Below, piece by piece: positions 53,072 through 64,000 of a DNA stretch of 64,000 bases. The notes beneath the pieces were generated by a model. It saw only the letters and a program-made list of their open reading frames with translations. It made no database searches and was not told the DNA's origin. The DNA lies in assembly GCA_002270565.1 (NCBI GenBank), contig NQMI01000036.1:248001-312000 (forward strand), read 5' to 3'. The position numbers and the translations under genes were made by a program. The DNA comes from Stenocarpella maydis (taxonomy: Eukaryota > Ascomycota > Sordariomycetes > Diaporthales > Diaporthaceae). How positions within the stretch are numbered: position 1 is the stretch's first letter; the number at the start of each line of letters is the position of its first letter.

Positions 53072-54149
53072 TGCCTAGTCTCACTCTGTATCTTGGATCG
53101 AGGCTGTCTCTTATTCAATGTAGAGTCGAATAGTCATTCAGTCTGCACTAGGGATTTGTTTGGGTGTAGAGCCCTAGTATTAGCGGGGGAGAGATGTCTG
53201 AGTCTGCATGAGGCCCCGAGAAGAGACAATACCAGTCAGTATTGGGAAATAGATTGATCGAGGATGGTGCTTCGCATCCTTTTCCCTTCCTTCTTATGTG
53301 AACTCTGGCGCTCATACGGCGCAGCTGGAGATGTGACTGCTGAGCCTAGTCACCTGGCCGAGCTGCGGCCCTTGTGACCTGGCTGCCTTGAGCATGTGAG
53401 AGGGTTCCGAGAGTCAACCACGACGCCATATGGGTTGCCTATGCCTTGTTCAAAAATTGAGCGTCAAAAAAAAAAAGGCCTGAAATAAAGAGATATTGAG
53501 TCAGAGTTGGAATCCAAACCTTACACCTGCTAATATAACCCTGAGGCTTCGAGAGTGCATGTCACAAATGACATCGGCGTGGGTACAACCCTGTTGACTT
53601 ATACCCGCCACTTATACCACAGGGTCCAACCCTAGCCGCGACTGCACATCAGCCCAAAATCCCTACTAAAAAAAAGACCACCAAATACCATCTGTCATGG
53701 GAATGTCAAAACCCACCTCCTGACATGGCTCAGCAATGCCGTGCTCCGCCGCCCACGCCATCGGTCGAACTGTTGTGGCAACATGGCCAGACGCTATCGG
53801 CCGTCTATGGTCCTTCCGGACCCTCACAGATGTGGGCCTGCAGATAAGAATCATCCGCAGAAGGGCCACGGAAACAAGCTCTTTTACGTACGGGGGATAA
53901 TGCAATAGCTTGAGGCAGACCGAGGGCCGACTCCACAATGCCCACACGAGTGGAAAAAATTCAGAATGCACATAGGGTCCAACTGTCGCGTGTCCGGCTT
54001 CCTCTTTCGCCTTCTCTCCTCCTCTCTCTCTCTCTCTCTCCCCCCCCCTCCCAAGATGGATCATGGGGGAGACGAGAACACCCGCCTGAGCAGCCCGACC
54101 AGTTGAATACAACCTCCCCGACGACACCAGAAACCCCCCTCCAGCCAGT
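53072..54149. other. intergenic; promoter of the permease
   Basis: No conserved frame. A CT microsatellite plus C run lies at 54016-54050, about 100 bp before the permease ATG, and an 11-A run lies at 53466-53476. Confidence 0.5.
54016..54050. repeat. (CT)n and poly-C tract in permease leader
   Basis: About 13 CT units followed by eight C, directly upstream of the permease start. Pyrimidine tracts like this are common in fungal promoters and 5' leaders. Confidence 0.8.
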
Positions 54150-55679
54150 ATGCCTCGAGCGTACGACGAGGAGAAGAAGCTCGGCCGCGTGGCCTCGCAG
54201 GCCGCCGACTCGGGCTCCGAGTCCGTGGGCAGCGGCAGCTTGCTCGACAGGCTGCTGTCGCTCGAGGCCACCATGGACTCCAAGCTGGGCATCGAGTCGC
54301 AGGCCATTCAGAGGATGCGGCCCGAGGACAAGCGGCCGCAGTCGTGGCATGAACAGGCGACCATGGCACTGCTGTGGGCCGGTGCTACCATGAACGTCAG
54401 CTGCCTGTCAACCGGGTTCCTGGGATGGGAATTCGGTCTCGATCTGGGCCAGACCATCCCCATCACCATCTTCGGCACCCTCCTCGGCGCGTCGGTCGCG
54501 GGCTGGTGCGCCACCCTCGGGCCTGGCACTGGCCTCCGCCAGATGTCGGTCGCACGTTATAGTTTCGGCTGGATGCCCTCCAAGATCGTGGCGGCCCTGA
54601 ACGTCATCTCGCAGATCGGGTGGAGCGCCGTCGGCTCAATCACGGCCGGCTCCGCGCTGTCGGCCGTGTCAGACGGGAGACTCAGCTCCATCGTCGGCAT
54701 CGTCATAATCACCGTCTGCAGCTCCGCCCTGAACTTCTGCGGCCTGCGCGCCATCCTCAGGTACCAGAAGTATGCATGGGCCGTCTTCTTCGTGCTGTTC
54801 ATGGTCATGTACGGCGAGATGGCCCCGCGCTCCGATGTCGCCACCAAGAGCACCCTGACGGGCAACGACAAGGCTGGCGCCGTGCTATCGCTGCTGGCCG
54901 TCGTCTACGGCTCGTCTGTCTCGTGGGCCACGATTGCCGCCGACTACTACGTCCAGCACCCCACCAACACTTCCACGGTCAAGGTCTTCACCCTTACCAC
55001 CCTGGGCATCGCCATATCTACATGCATTGGTATGGTCCTCGGCTGCTGCGTGGGCTCTGCCATGGGGGCCGACCAGGAGCTCGCCGACGTGTACGAGGAG
55101 CAGGGTGTCGGCTTCCTGCTCCAGGCGATGCTGTTCCCACGCGGGTTTGCAAAGTTCGTGCTGGTGCTGCTGGTGCTTGCCGGTATCTCAATGGGCAGTG
55201 TAAATCTCTACTCGTCGGCGTTGTCAGTCCAGCAGTTCGCACGCCCGCTCGCACGCATCCCCCGCTTCGTGTGGACTGTTGTGCTGTTCGGCATCACCCT
55301 GGGCATTGCTGCTGGTGGCAGAGAGAACCTCAACGCGTACCTGCAGAACTTCCTCTCTCTGCTCGGCTACTGGGCCACCTCCTTCTTCATTATCCTCTGG
55401 TGTGAACATTACATCTTCCGCAAGGGAAGCTTCGATAACTACGATCTCGAGGCCTGGAACGACCCTTCGAGGCTTCCTCTGGGCCTTGCCGCCCTGGTAG
55501 CTTTCCTGATTGGCGTTGTTGGTTGGGTTGTCGGCATGGTCCAGACGTGGTTCACGGGCCCGGTCGGCCAGTTGCTGGGGAGTGCTGGTGGAGACTTGGC
55601 AAACGAGCTGACCTTGGTCTTCACCCTCTTCATCTTCGCTCCTCTGAGGTGGCTGGAGCTGAAGCACATTGGTCGGTAA
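54150..55679 (+). CDS. NCS1 purine-cytosine permease
   Basis: Single exon, 509 aa. A soluble N-terminus of about 70 residues ends in RPEDKRPQSWHEQATMALLW. About twelve membrane segments follow, with family features such as NVSCLSTGFLGWEFGLDLGQ, GPGTGLRQMSVARYSFGW and YGSSVSWATIAADYYVQHP. The pattern is that of Fcy2/FcyB-type proton symporters for cytosine, adenine, guanine and hypoxanthine at the plasma membrane. Length and motifs are complete. Which base is carried cannot be read off. The next gene is the deaminase-like chromodomain protein, probably a coincidence. Confidence 0.9.
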   Translation: MPRAYDEEKKLGRVASQAADSGSESVGSGSLLDRLLSLEATMDSKLGIESQAIQRMRPEDKRPQSWHEQATMALLWAGATMNVSCLSTGFLGWEFGLDLGQTIPITIFGTLLGASVAGWCATLGPGTGLRQMSVARYSFGWMPSKIVAALNVISQIGWSAVGSITAGSALSAVSDGRLSSIVGIVIITVCSSALNFCGLRAILRYQKYAWAVFFVLFMVMYGEMAPRSDVATKSTLTGNDKAGAVLSLLAVVYGSSVSWATIAADYYVQHPTNTSTVKVFTLTTLGIAISTCIGMVLGCCVGSAMGADQELADVYEEQGVGFLLQAMLFPRGFAKFVLVLLVLAGISMGSVNLYSSALSVQQFARPLARIPRFVWTVVLFGITLGIAAGGRENLNAYLQNFLSLLGYWATSFFIILWCEHYIFRKGSFDNYDLEAWNDPSRLPLGLAALVAFLIGVVGWVVGMVQTWFTGPVGQLLGSAGGDLANELTLVFTLFIFAPLRWLELKHIGR

Positions 55680-57182
55680 GCACCTATCAGTGGCCGGGTA
55701 GAAGTATACATCTGCCCAAGAATAGGCAATTGAATGCTCTCTGCCTGAGCAGATGTATCAGCAGAAGTTCGAACTGAACTCTTAAGTACTCAGCTGGGCA
55801 GTCGGGGGAGATTCACTCGGCAGAGTGGCTTGGATCCTGTGGTCTGGCAATGTCAAATTGACAAACCACACCTCCTGAATTTCCTGGTTTTCCAGTCCCC
55901 CGAGCGTGTGATGTCAGTAAAGGTGCATGCCCAAGTACTCAGGTAGGGTATAAAGGTTATCCCTTGGAGCTGCGGTTTTAGGTGAGTTACCTGTGAGGCT
56001 ACAGGTGGACTTTTTCCCTGCAGTGCGCCTGAAGACGGTATGATGGGTTCCAAGGCTATCTCCCATAAACCTCAGTCAAAAGGTTTGTGGATACTTAGAA
56101 CTGAGGTAAATCTATCATTCCGCCAGCTGAGAGCAAGACCCGCGATGACCGTAGTTGGTTTCGTTTTTAATCCGGTCACAAGGAGGCACGTATTCAACGA
56201 AGGGTTGTATCAGGCTAGGAACGCACTGAATAACGCAAGCAAGACTTCAAGAATTGACCAGCTGGTTGGGATAAAGCAAACCGACGTAGTTGTTACTACG
56301 AACATTGGCCAAATTAATATGAAAGTCGTACCAGCATGCTGGCAAGCTTCTAGCATATAGTATACGTATCTAGTGCCTTTGCTGTCCCGTCTTGTAACTT
56401 TTCCTCCTTTACAAGCCCAAATCGCTTGATTCGTCCCCCTTCTCTACACCATCAAGCACGTAGGTAAGCCTCGCAGCTGCCAAAGTGCCTAGGTAATCTC
56501 CCAAGTTGAAAATCCAGGGCGCCCACCTCTTTTCTTTTCTTTTCTTTTCTTTCCCACCACCCACACATCTGGCGATCGTTCCAGATCACCACTTACTTCT
56601 TCTCACTCACAAAGTTTCTTCCAATCTTTAAAACACATTTCTCAGCCATCATTCCTTCTTCGGTCCACACCGTCCTCATCGTCAACCGCACAGACTGGAG
56701 CCCACTAAAGCAACGTCTGTCAAGTCGGCAGTCAACCTTGTCACGCGTGTTTTCCCCCGCACTCCCAGATCAAAACTCAATCCAGATCCACCACCTCCAG
56801 GGCTGGGCAGCTACGCAAGCTCTTTAATTGTCATTTAGGCGATTCCTTCTCTCGGAGCCAACCAAGCCCACTTGCAGCTGTAACCGGTCTCCTCACAAAG
56901 CCCGAGCGAAAAAGCCGCCATCGTTTCTGTCATCACCGCAGGGCCGAGACCTGGTGAGCTACTTCCCAGCAAGATCTCGTCGTTGTTTGACCATGTTTTC
57001 GATGATGCTTACCTCTTACCTATCTATTTATGTACACCTATGACTGCAATCATTTTCTGTGCCTTATTGCGTTGCTGCATTCGTTCTGTCTTGTCCCCTT
57101 CCTTAGTACTTGCGCTCCTTAGCCTCCTTGGAATGCAACTGACCCCTCTGCCGAAGGGACTCCTTCCCAGACCGACTAAAGC
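55680..57182. other. intergenic and long leader
   Basis: No conserved frame. A (TTTTC)n run lies at 56529-56551. The CT/CA-rich sequence from 56,580 to 57,180 looks like promoter and 5' leader of the next gene; an upstream exon cannot be excluded. Confidence 0.45.
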
Positions 57183-59141
57183 ATGACACAACTTGATGCA
57201 AGCATCAGCAGCTCTGAGCTCAGCTCACTCACAGCATTGCACCTCGCCGTACTGACAGACAACTACCACGATGTCCGGAAGATCGTCAATGAAAGGGAGC
57301 ATGGTGTAGACGAGCGTACCGCAAGTGGTACGACGTCTCTCATGCTTGCTGCCCTTTACGGACGATCCAGAATTTTCACCTTCCTCCTCCGCAAGAAGGC
57401 GTCCCCGCACAAGAAGGACAGCCAAGGAAACAACGCCCTGGTGTATGTCAAGAGGAATTCGCCGTTCGTTCAAGACCTTCTTCATAATTGCAGGTGCATT
57501 ACGAAAAGCGAGGCTCATAGAGCTGGCCGGCGAGAAATATACGGCTGGCTCAAGGCGATCAAGCATGCAGCCAAGATCGCGTACCACAAGGGATTCGCAG
57601 ATGGACGCGCTGCTCGAGTCCAAGGTGAGGTTCCCATTCAGGCTTCTTCGCACACGGGTAATTCCATTGCCCAGAAGCCTTCGCAGGATTCACCGGTGCG
57701 CTTTGCGTATCTTCGGTCTCTAAACGGCAAACAGCAAAAGGTCGTTGAGGTCAGGTGTATTGCTTCTGCCGAACATGGCCGTATTGGACGCAAGTGCACC
57801 GGCTTTATCTACGCTACAGGCATAGATAACGCCCCCAGGTTTGCGATCTCAGGCTGGGGTTGCGCCAAGGACAAAAATGATGTGTTCAAAAATGTCCTCG
57901 ATTCCAATGAGTATACCGAGCTTGTGAGGCGAGTGGCGGGAGCTCTTGATTTCGAGCTCAAGAGCCATCACTTTGATTTGGTCAGTGCCCATCCGCCGCA
58001 GGTTCCAAGCACTAATAGACCCACTAACCATATTTCCAGCACTTCTCAGGTTGTCCTTCCAAAAAGAAAGGCGCTTATTATGCTTGCCATGCCGAGGTAA
58101 TTACTACCCTATTGCATAAGCGTATTACTGTTGTTCCCTTGGAACTTTAGCAACTGACTTTACTCATCCAGAAACAGCTGGCAGTCCATGTGCTTCTCAA
58201 AGCGCTTGCCTACGTGTTTGGCACAAAATCGGTGACAACGTACAAAATTACCCATATAAAACTCCAGCTCGACAAGTTGCCACCAGGCTTACGCGAAACT
58301 ACGATCCACTTGGATCACGAGCTGGTGTGTGGCAATTGCGTCCAGGTGAGCAGACCTCGAGAGCCACTAAGCCAAGACGGATCGCAGCTAAACTCAAGTT
58401 TAGTTTCTTAAGCTATTGACTCAGAAGAGCGGCCTTGGTTTTCGATGCCAGTCTCACGATTGGTTTGTGTGCGGGGAGCGTCCTCAACTCCGTCGCATGC
58501 CCGACGGAAGCTACGCCCAAGTCATAGCGCCAAAACCCTCTGGGCCTGACCACAACCACGCCACAGAGATCATCGATGATGAGATTGGTATTTTTGACTC
58601 GGTTCAAAATGGGGATCCAGGCCTCCAGAATGGCTGTGTGGATCCTGAGGGTGACAACCATATGGAGCATGGTGGCTCAGTCACTCAGCCGAAGACATCA
58701 AACGACCGAAAAGGCCACGCGAGGCAGCTGGTCCTGAGAGTGCAGTCAGAGTTCTATGAAAAGAAAGGCTCACCTGTCTTGGAGGAACCCACATACAATA
58801 GCGACCGATTTCCTAAGCTCGATGTCACGCCGCCTTCGCGGCAGCCTCAGACGTTTCACACTCAATCGCACGAGCGCATCACCATGTCTCCAAGTCCAGC
58901 AGTAGGGTCCCGTACTTTTGGTCCGCGCAAAGACAGTATATCTCCGATGATGTCTCCGGAATTCGAGGTCGAGGATATTCTGCAGACCAAGGAAGAGGAC
59001 GGTATACGACTTTTTCTTGTCAAGTGGAAGGCCTATTCACACGACAACAATACGTGGGAGCCTGAAGCTAATCTCGGTAATGCCTCAGACGCCATCGAGA
59101 AGTTCTGGAAGGAGCTTCAAGAGGCATCTGTTATGCTCTGA
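57183..59141 (+). CDS. ankyrin - deaminase-like (HAE..CxxC) - chromodomain fusion protein
   Basis: Four exons: 57183-57980, 58040-58096, 58172-58345 and 58425-59141, all joined at phase 0, giving 581 aa. Residues about 15-105 hold two or three ankyrin repeats (SLTALHLAVLTDNYHDVRKI, GTTSLMLAALYGRSR). Residues about 170-370 look like a zinc-dependent deaminase of the SsdA/DddA-like toxin class found in fungal proteins: SGCPSKKKGAYYACHAEKQL has the HAE (283-285), and VCGNC supplies Cys338 and Cys341. The C-terminus (522-581) is a chromodomain with cage aromatics at Phe523, Trp544 and Tyr547 (EFEVEDIL, LVKWKAYSHDNNTWEPE). The chromodomain suggests binding to methylated histone H3 in the nucleus. 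The deaminase assignment rests on the motif pair and context; the substrate is unknown and activity is unproven. Confidence 0.8.
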
Positions 59142-59995
59142 ATCGGGCTGAATATTCGAAAAGGAAACTGCAATATGTCAAGGAGGGTAATGTTCGATGG
59201 CAGCTTTTTCAATAGTGGATTTTGCGAGTGCCACATTGTTGTTGAATCGCCTTCAGGTTGCTGCCAGCGGGATGCATGAGATTACCTCAGTGACGAATTC
59301 GCGGGCGACACTTGATGCCCCAATGTTCCTACAAACTCATGCAGCAGAAATCGAATTTTGATTGTTTCTTACTTGAGCATCCCTTCAAAGGTGGCCCTAG
59401 TAAGTCCAGAAGGTGAATCCAGGCTACGTTCCTGAAATTAACCGTGTACGGCACTACACGCCTACCAACAGTTGGCGGCCCTTGAGTGCTGCATCAACAG
59501 CTTGCCGCCAGGAGAACAATTTCACGAAGCATCATCAAGGCCATGGTCGCGAGCAACAAACATCTATCAATGGCTTGTCGGTACAATACTCATGGAGTCC
59601 CATAAGGGATGTTCGGGAGCAGGCTGCTTCGTTCGACGAACCCGGGTAAGGGTTGCAGTGGCCTTTGGGGGGATGCACGGACCCCCAGGAGGTCACTCAA
59701 GTGACGACCAGCAATTTGACGGCATCAGCAAGACATGATGCAAACTCTCCCACCGTTCCTTTCTCGGTTTGAGCAATTACGTGTGAGCAGAAATGAGACT
59801 CTGCCAATGAGTGAACTTATACTATACCTCACATGCTCTCCCAGCCCTGTTAGAACCGGACGTAGGTAGCCACGGCGCCTTGTAGTCTTCGTGCTGCGAG
59901 GGCCGCTGAGCCCTCGCTCACCCGTGGACCGCGACTCGTCTCATCTACTGGAGCCCGCCAACTCTTGGGTCAGATATCCCAGAACACCTTTCAAC
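59142..59995. other. intergenic, MDM10 promoter
   Basis: No conserved frame was recognised. Confidence 0.5.
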
Positions 59996-61712
59996 ATGCG
60001 CGACTTCATAGACTACCTCCAAGAGGCCTTCATAACAGCCAGCGGCGGAAACACATATGACAATAGCGTAACACACATCACAGCCTTGTCCCCTAAAAGC
60101 CCAGTCCCACTTGCTGACCACCGCGCAGTACTCCAACCTCGACCTCACATCCCGCTCTCTGCTGCACTTTCCGACGCCAACTGGCAGCAGGATCACCCTG
60201 TCATCATTCGTGAGGCCCAAGTTCGGCACTTCATACAGCATAGGCATAAAGGACGGGTGGGTCTCGTACCTCTACTCTACCCTGCCCACCGACGCTACCA
60301 CCAGCTCGGACCGCATCCCCCTGCCCGACCTCCTGCGAAGCTACCGCTCGCTATCCACCAACGCCGCCCGCCACGCCGTCGGCCATGGCCTCGTCTACGG
60401 CCGCCTGTACCTCCCCCAGAGCAGGCTGGAGGCCCTGCTCGCCGCACGCGTCACCCCCGAGGTCAACCTGACCATCCGCGCCGTCAGCCAGGAGACCCTG
60501 CGCCAGGGCGGCACTGCCTTGGCCCTGGCCTCGTGGGACGACCCCGCCGGCCGCTTCGGCCTCGAGACGCTCGCGTCGTCGGACGGCGGCGTGCTGGGTC
60601 TCAGAGGGCTGTGGAACGCAACCAACCCTCCTGCGCGCACCCCCAGTACGGATTCGCCCGCGGGGGCAGCGGCATCCCAGCCCAGCACGGCCATACCCAT
60701 CACGCCGGCGCCATCTTCTCTCGCTGACCTGGCTACAGCTGCTGTTCCTGCCGCCGCCGCCGCCAATGCGGCGGGAAGCAACCACAACACCGACAAGGAG
60801 CGCATCAACGGGCGCTTCAGCGTCGGCGGCGAGATCTACTACGGGCTGCTCAACAAGTCGGGCGGGCTCAGCCTGGGCGGGCGGTTCCAGACGCTGCCGA
60901 CGCACGCGGGCACCCCGCTCACGGCGGCGCTGACGTTCAACCTGCTGGGCCACTTCAGCGCGACCTACGCCGTTATGGCTGGCCCGGGGTGCACGCTGGC
61001 CAGCCAGTTCGGCTTCAACGTCTACAGTTACGAGAGCGAGTGGGCGGTGGGCGTGGAGTTGTGGCGCGCCGGGCGGCGGAGGAGTGACGGGCGCGGAGGA
61101 GGTACGCCGCCGGGCCCGGCTGATGCCGCTGCCGGAGCGGGGGGGACGAGGGCTGTCGAGGGTGAAGCTGCTGGCGACCCAGCTCATATCCCATCGCAGG
61201 AGGCCGAGGCGGTACTCGCTGCCAGGGCGGGGCTTAACCACGAGATCGACGCGAGCCTGGCGGAGGCCATGCACGTGAGGGAAGCTAGCAATAACTCCAT
61301 CAAGACCGCCGCCGCGGCACCGCCGCCGGGGACAACGCCGGAGTTCAAGCAAACGACCAGACAGCGAAGCTTCCAGGCGAAGCTGGAGTGGCGGCTCGAC
61401 AACGAGGATGCCGACCACTCGCGGCCGGCAGCATACGACCCCTCGACGGGGGCAAAACTCACCACCACCACCGCGGGGCTTAGAGGGTCCCCGCCATACG
61501 GCGAGAGCGGGTGGCAGGGTGACGGCGATGGTGGCGAGGATGGTGCGCCCACCGGAGTGGTCAAGTGTCGGTGCGACCAGCACATGCGGGTCGGCCTCAT
61601 GTACGAGGGCCGGTACAAGTCCCTGCTGTTCAGCCTCGGCACGGACGTCGACCTCCGCAGGCTGGACGCGCCGTTCCAGGGGGTCGGACTGGCGGTGCAG
61701 TTCTCGTCATGA
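59996..61712 (+). CDS. MDM10: Mdm10, ERMES and SAM beta-barrel protein
   Basis: Two exons, 59996-60067 and 60129-61712; the 61-bp intron has GTAACA..GCAG borders. The product is 551 aa. The start MRDFIDYLQEAFITASGGNT and the following LLHFPTPTGSRITLSSF are hallmark Mdm10 N-terminal sequence. The rest is a mitochondrial outer-membrane beta-barrel, with GRFSVGGEIYYGLLNKSGGL and, at the end, MRVGLMYEGRYKSLLFSLGT. It joins Mmm1, Mdm12 and Mdm34 in the ER-mitochondria tether and also serves beta-barrel assembly. It seems longer than most fungal Mdm10 proteins because of Ala/Pro/Gly-rich inserts at about residues 210-250 and 350-480, probably exposed loops. Confidence 0.92.
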
Positions 61713-62380
61713 CATGGAGGCTTAGGAGGCTTACGCGTGCGAGAGGGTCCAACGGGTGTGTGCCCAGGGTGTGACGTGCTAGGCGAGGGCAAAACATGCC
61801 AGACTCCCGTGATATGCGACCATGATATAGTCGGAACGGAGGGATATCATCTCGCCACATCTGGCAGGTGTGGGCGGCCAGACATACAGGCCGTTCGTAT
61901 AGTTAAGCGCACAAAGTTCGCGTAGAACTTCAGCTTGCCCGCATGGTACATCCGGAAAGCTAGGCATAACGCATCCATCGTTGTGTTGGAATGAGCGAGG
62001 CGTCGAAGACCATGGGAGGTGAAGTCGTAACATCTCATGTAATTAACCATGAATAGCACGAAGTGTAATCAGCACAAGATTGGATAGACATGCCGTTGTC
62101 ACAAGGGCAACAGAAGTGAGCAAATCACAGGGTCAACGCTCATCAGACTTCGTCATGCTGGTTGAACAAGCAAACTTGGATTTGGTCTCTGCAACATTTC
62201 ACCGGCAACAAAGAGGCGGGCGGGTCGTTCATGCTGACGTGGTATCATTTCCCCAAATCCGAGATGAAATCCATTGGATCAATTTCCATCATGATCCATT
62301 TTTTTTACGCCAATGACCAAGAAATCCATAGTTAAAATGTCCAACCCCGACGCCACCGTCATGCTGTTGAGACTGACAGT
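61713..62380. other. intergenic between convergent genes
   Basis: 3' flanks of MDM10 and the eS19 gene. No conserved frame. Confidence 0.5.
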
Positions 62381-63312
62381 TTACTCGTCATCCTCCTCCT
62401 CTTCCTCAGCGGCAACGGTCTGGGCGGCAATGCCTGGAGGGAACAAGTCAGCAATCGAGTCCAATTTTGTTGCAAGACAGCTGGAGATGCCGGCAAGAGG
62501 TGTGAGAACGTACGGTCCAGATCACGCTGGCCAGCCTGGGTGATGCGGCGGCCGCCCTTCTCCTCGTCGATCTCGACAATGTTGATCTTCTCGAGGGACT
62601 GCAGGACCTTGCGGTCGACGGAGCCGGAGGCGTTGACGTGCTTGGAGGGGCGGGAACCACGGTTCTTGGCGGTTCCGTGGATCTTGCGGAGACGGCCGAC
62701 ACCGATGGTCTTGCGCAGGTAGACGGCGCGGGCGACAGCGGCGGCACGGATGTAGAACCAGTCGATGTCCTGGGGAGGCATCTCCTTGGCGGGGCCGGTC
62801 TTGACGGTGTCAACCCAACCTGGATGAGGTTGTTGTTAGCCTGGTCGTCTTGGGGGCCGCGGGTAGTCGGGACAAGTCAGTTGGTGGTCTACATACCGGG
62901 AATGGGCAGCTTGCCCTGACGCTTCAGGAACGCAGCGTAGGCGTTGATGAACTTGTGCGACTGCAGATCAAGAAATACACCATCAGCAAATATTCCGTCT
63001 TCGGAGGTCTTTCGACCCCCTCACGCCTGCTCCATGGTGTGTATTTTTCTTTTTCTTGTGACTTGCAAGGTCGACCCCGACGCCCGTCCATAATTGTGTG
63101 CGCAGAGCCGATTGAGTGGTTCATTTCCCTCTCGAAGCAATCGCTATGGGGTGCAATCGGCTGTCGTAGCATGGTCGTCTTGGACGAATGCCGTCGCGAA
63201 TGTGTGGTTGGGTGTGGTCGTCTTGTTCCATTTTGCAGGTCGTGCGGGACGGTCAGACTGGAAAGGTTGGAACACCTACATCAACATCGCGAACAGAGAT
63301 ACCGCCACCCAT
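62381..63312 (-). CDS. RPS19: 40S ribosomal protein eS19
   Basis: Four exons on the minus strand: 63312-63280, 62960-62897, 62819-62514 and 62433-62381, giving 151 aa, the normal size. The start is MGGGISVRDVD. Exon 2 gives SHKFINAYAAFLKRQGKLP. Exon 3 contains WVDTVKTGPAKEMPPQDIDW and GSRPSKHVNASGSVDRKVLQ. The last exon ends in an acidic tail, EEEEEDDE. All junctions have GT..AG borders and keep frame. It is a component of the small-subunit head needed for 18S rRNA 3' processing. The first intron is 319 bp, long for this window, after an exon of only 11 codons; long 5' introns are common in ribosomal protein genes. Confidence 0.95.
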
Positions 63313-64000
63313 CTTGACTGGTTTTGTGGATTTCCTGGGGAGTGATTGACAAGAGGAAAGAGGGTGGTCGTCGGTGTTGGGTGAGTATGGATTGTCGAGG
63401 ATGAGGTTCACAGAGACACAAGAGCAAAAAGACCTGACAAGGTCAGACGTTGGGGGTCAAAATCGACACTGGGCTGGCTCCACCCTTTTCGCTAGCGCCA
63501 AGCCGAATTTCGAAAATCGAGCCTTGGTGGGCAGTGCCGCACGGGCCAGTCCAAGAGATAAGAGTCAAATAAGAGCAACCAGCTGGCGGCCAGCTGAGAC
63601 GGGTGCAGCCTCTTTGCTCGCATCGGACCTCGGCATGTAACGTCAATCAATTTAGTGTACACTTGGACGGGTTTGCAAACACGGACCCGTTGGGCGTTGT
63701 CCGCTTTCCGACCGTCAACTTCAGTTTAAAAGTACCTGCAGGAGACGAGGTAAGGATGTTGGCGGTAATTCCCATCCTGATCGCTTTCTAACCTGGCCTC
63801 CTCTCGTATCGGCCTCACCGGCCATGTGCTGTGTGAGCAGCCAGATGGCCAGTCTCCTTTGTCACTCACCCCATCCAGCCCCAGTGTCCTTCTCCAGCTC
63901 GTCACTTTTGAGGTTCTGCAAGTTGCAGACATGGGTGCGGGATATCAGGTGCCGCCCCATCATATCCCTGTGGTCGGCACGGCTTGACCGTTCTCTGTCA
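63313..64000. other. intergenic; eS19 promoter side
   Basis: Nothing recognised beyond likely promoter sequence for the eS19 gene. No conserved frame on either strand up to the window end. Confidence 0.5.

Overview
The window looks like a chromosome piece from a filamentous ascomycete, most likely a Sordariomycete. Genes are GC-rich and carry short 50-80 bp GT..AG introns. There is a HET-domain gene, an Mdm10, a Zn2Cys6 regulator and an ankyrin/chromodomain protein. AT-rich blocks hold transposon remains whose copies differ mainly by C/T and G/A transitions, as expected after repeat-induced point mutation (RIP). No rRNA, tRNA or CRISPR was found.

Layout: 1-8624 is a gene-poor stretch with an AT-rich left edge and many simple repeats. 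8625-25292 holds an alpha-arrestin, a broken HET gene, a small cysteine-containing secreted protein, an NmrA-like reductase, a four-segment membrane protein, the GPI de-N-acetylase PIG-L, a PPR/ATP13-like mitochondrial protein and LSM3. 26038-36334 looks like a detoxification or secondary-metabolism neighbourhood: an intact Zn2Cys6 factor, a divergently transcribed FAD monooxygenase with two frameshifts, and an ABCC-type transporter with an in-frame TAG and a frameshift. 37056-41297 returns to conserved genes (GTPBP1-like GTPase, a conserved unknown).

42074-45347 is a transposon graveyard. A 3.27-kb segment is bounded by about 43-bp inverted repeats and TA target duplications (pogo/Fot1 style). 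Nested inside are a solo LTR with a perfect 5-bp duplication, a diverged inverted repeat with possible copia protease remnants, and a GC-rich islet. After it come a doubtful small gene, an intact cytochrome P450, a short assembly gap (50014-50025) and two poorly known genes.

54150-63312 holds an NCS1 nucleobase permease, an unusual ankyrin - deaminase-like - chromodomain fusion, MDM10 and ribosomal protein eS19. The fusion is the most interesting item: a protein with an HAE..CxxC zinc-deaminase signature and a chromodomain with a conserved methyl-lysine cage, encoded in a genome that shows C-to-T mutated repeats.

Long conserved ORFs (541, 813, 787, 655 and 509 codons) carry no lesion, while three accessory genes carry several each. 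That argues for real gene decay more than for general sequencing error, although several lesions sit at homopolymers.
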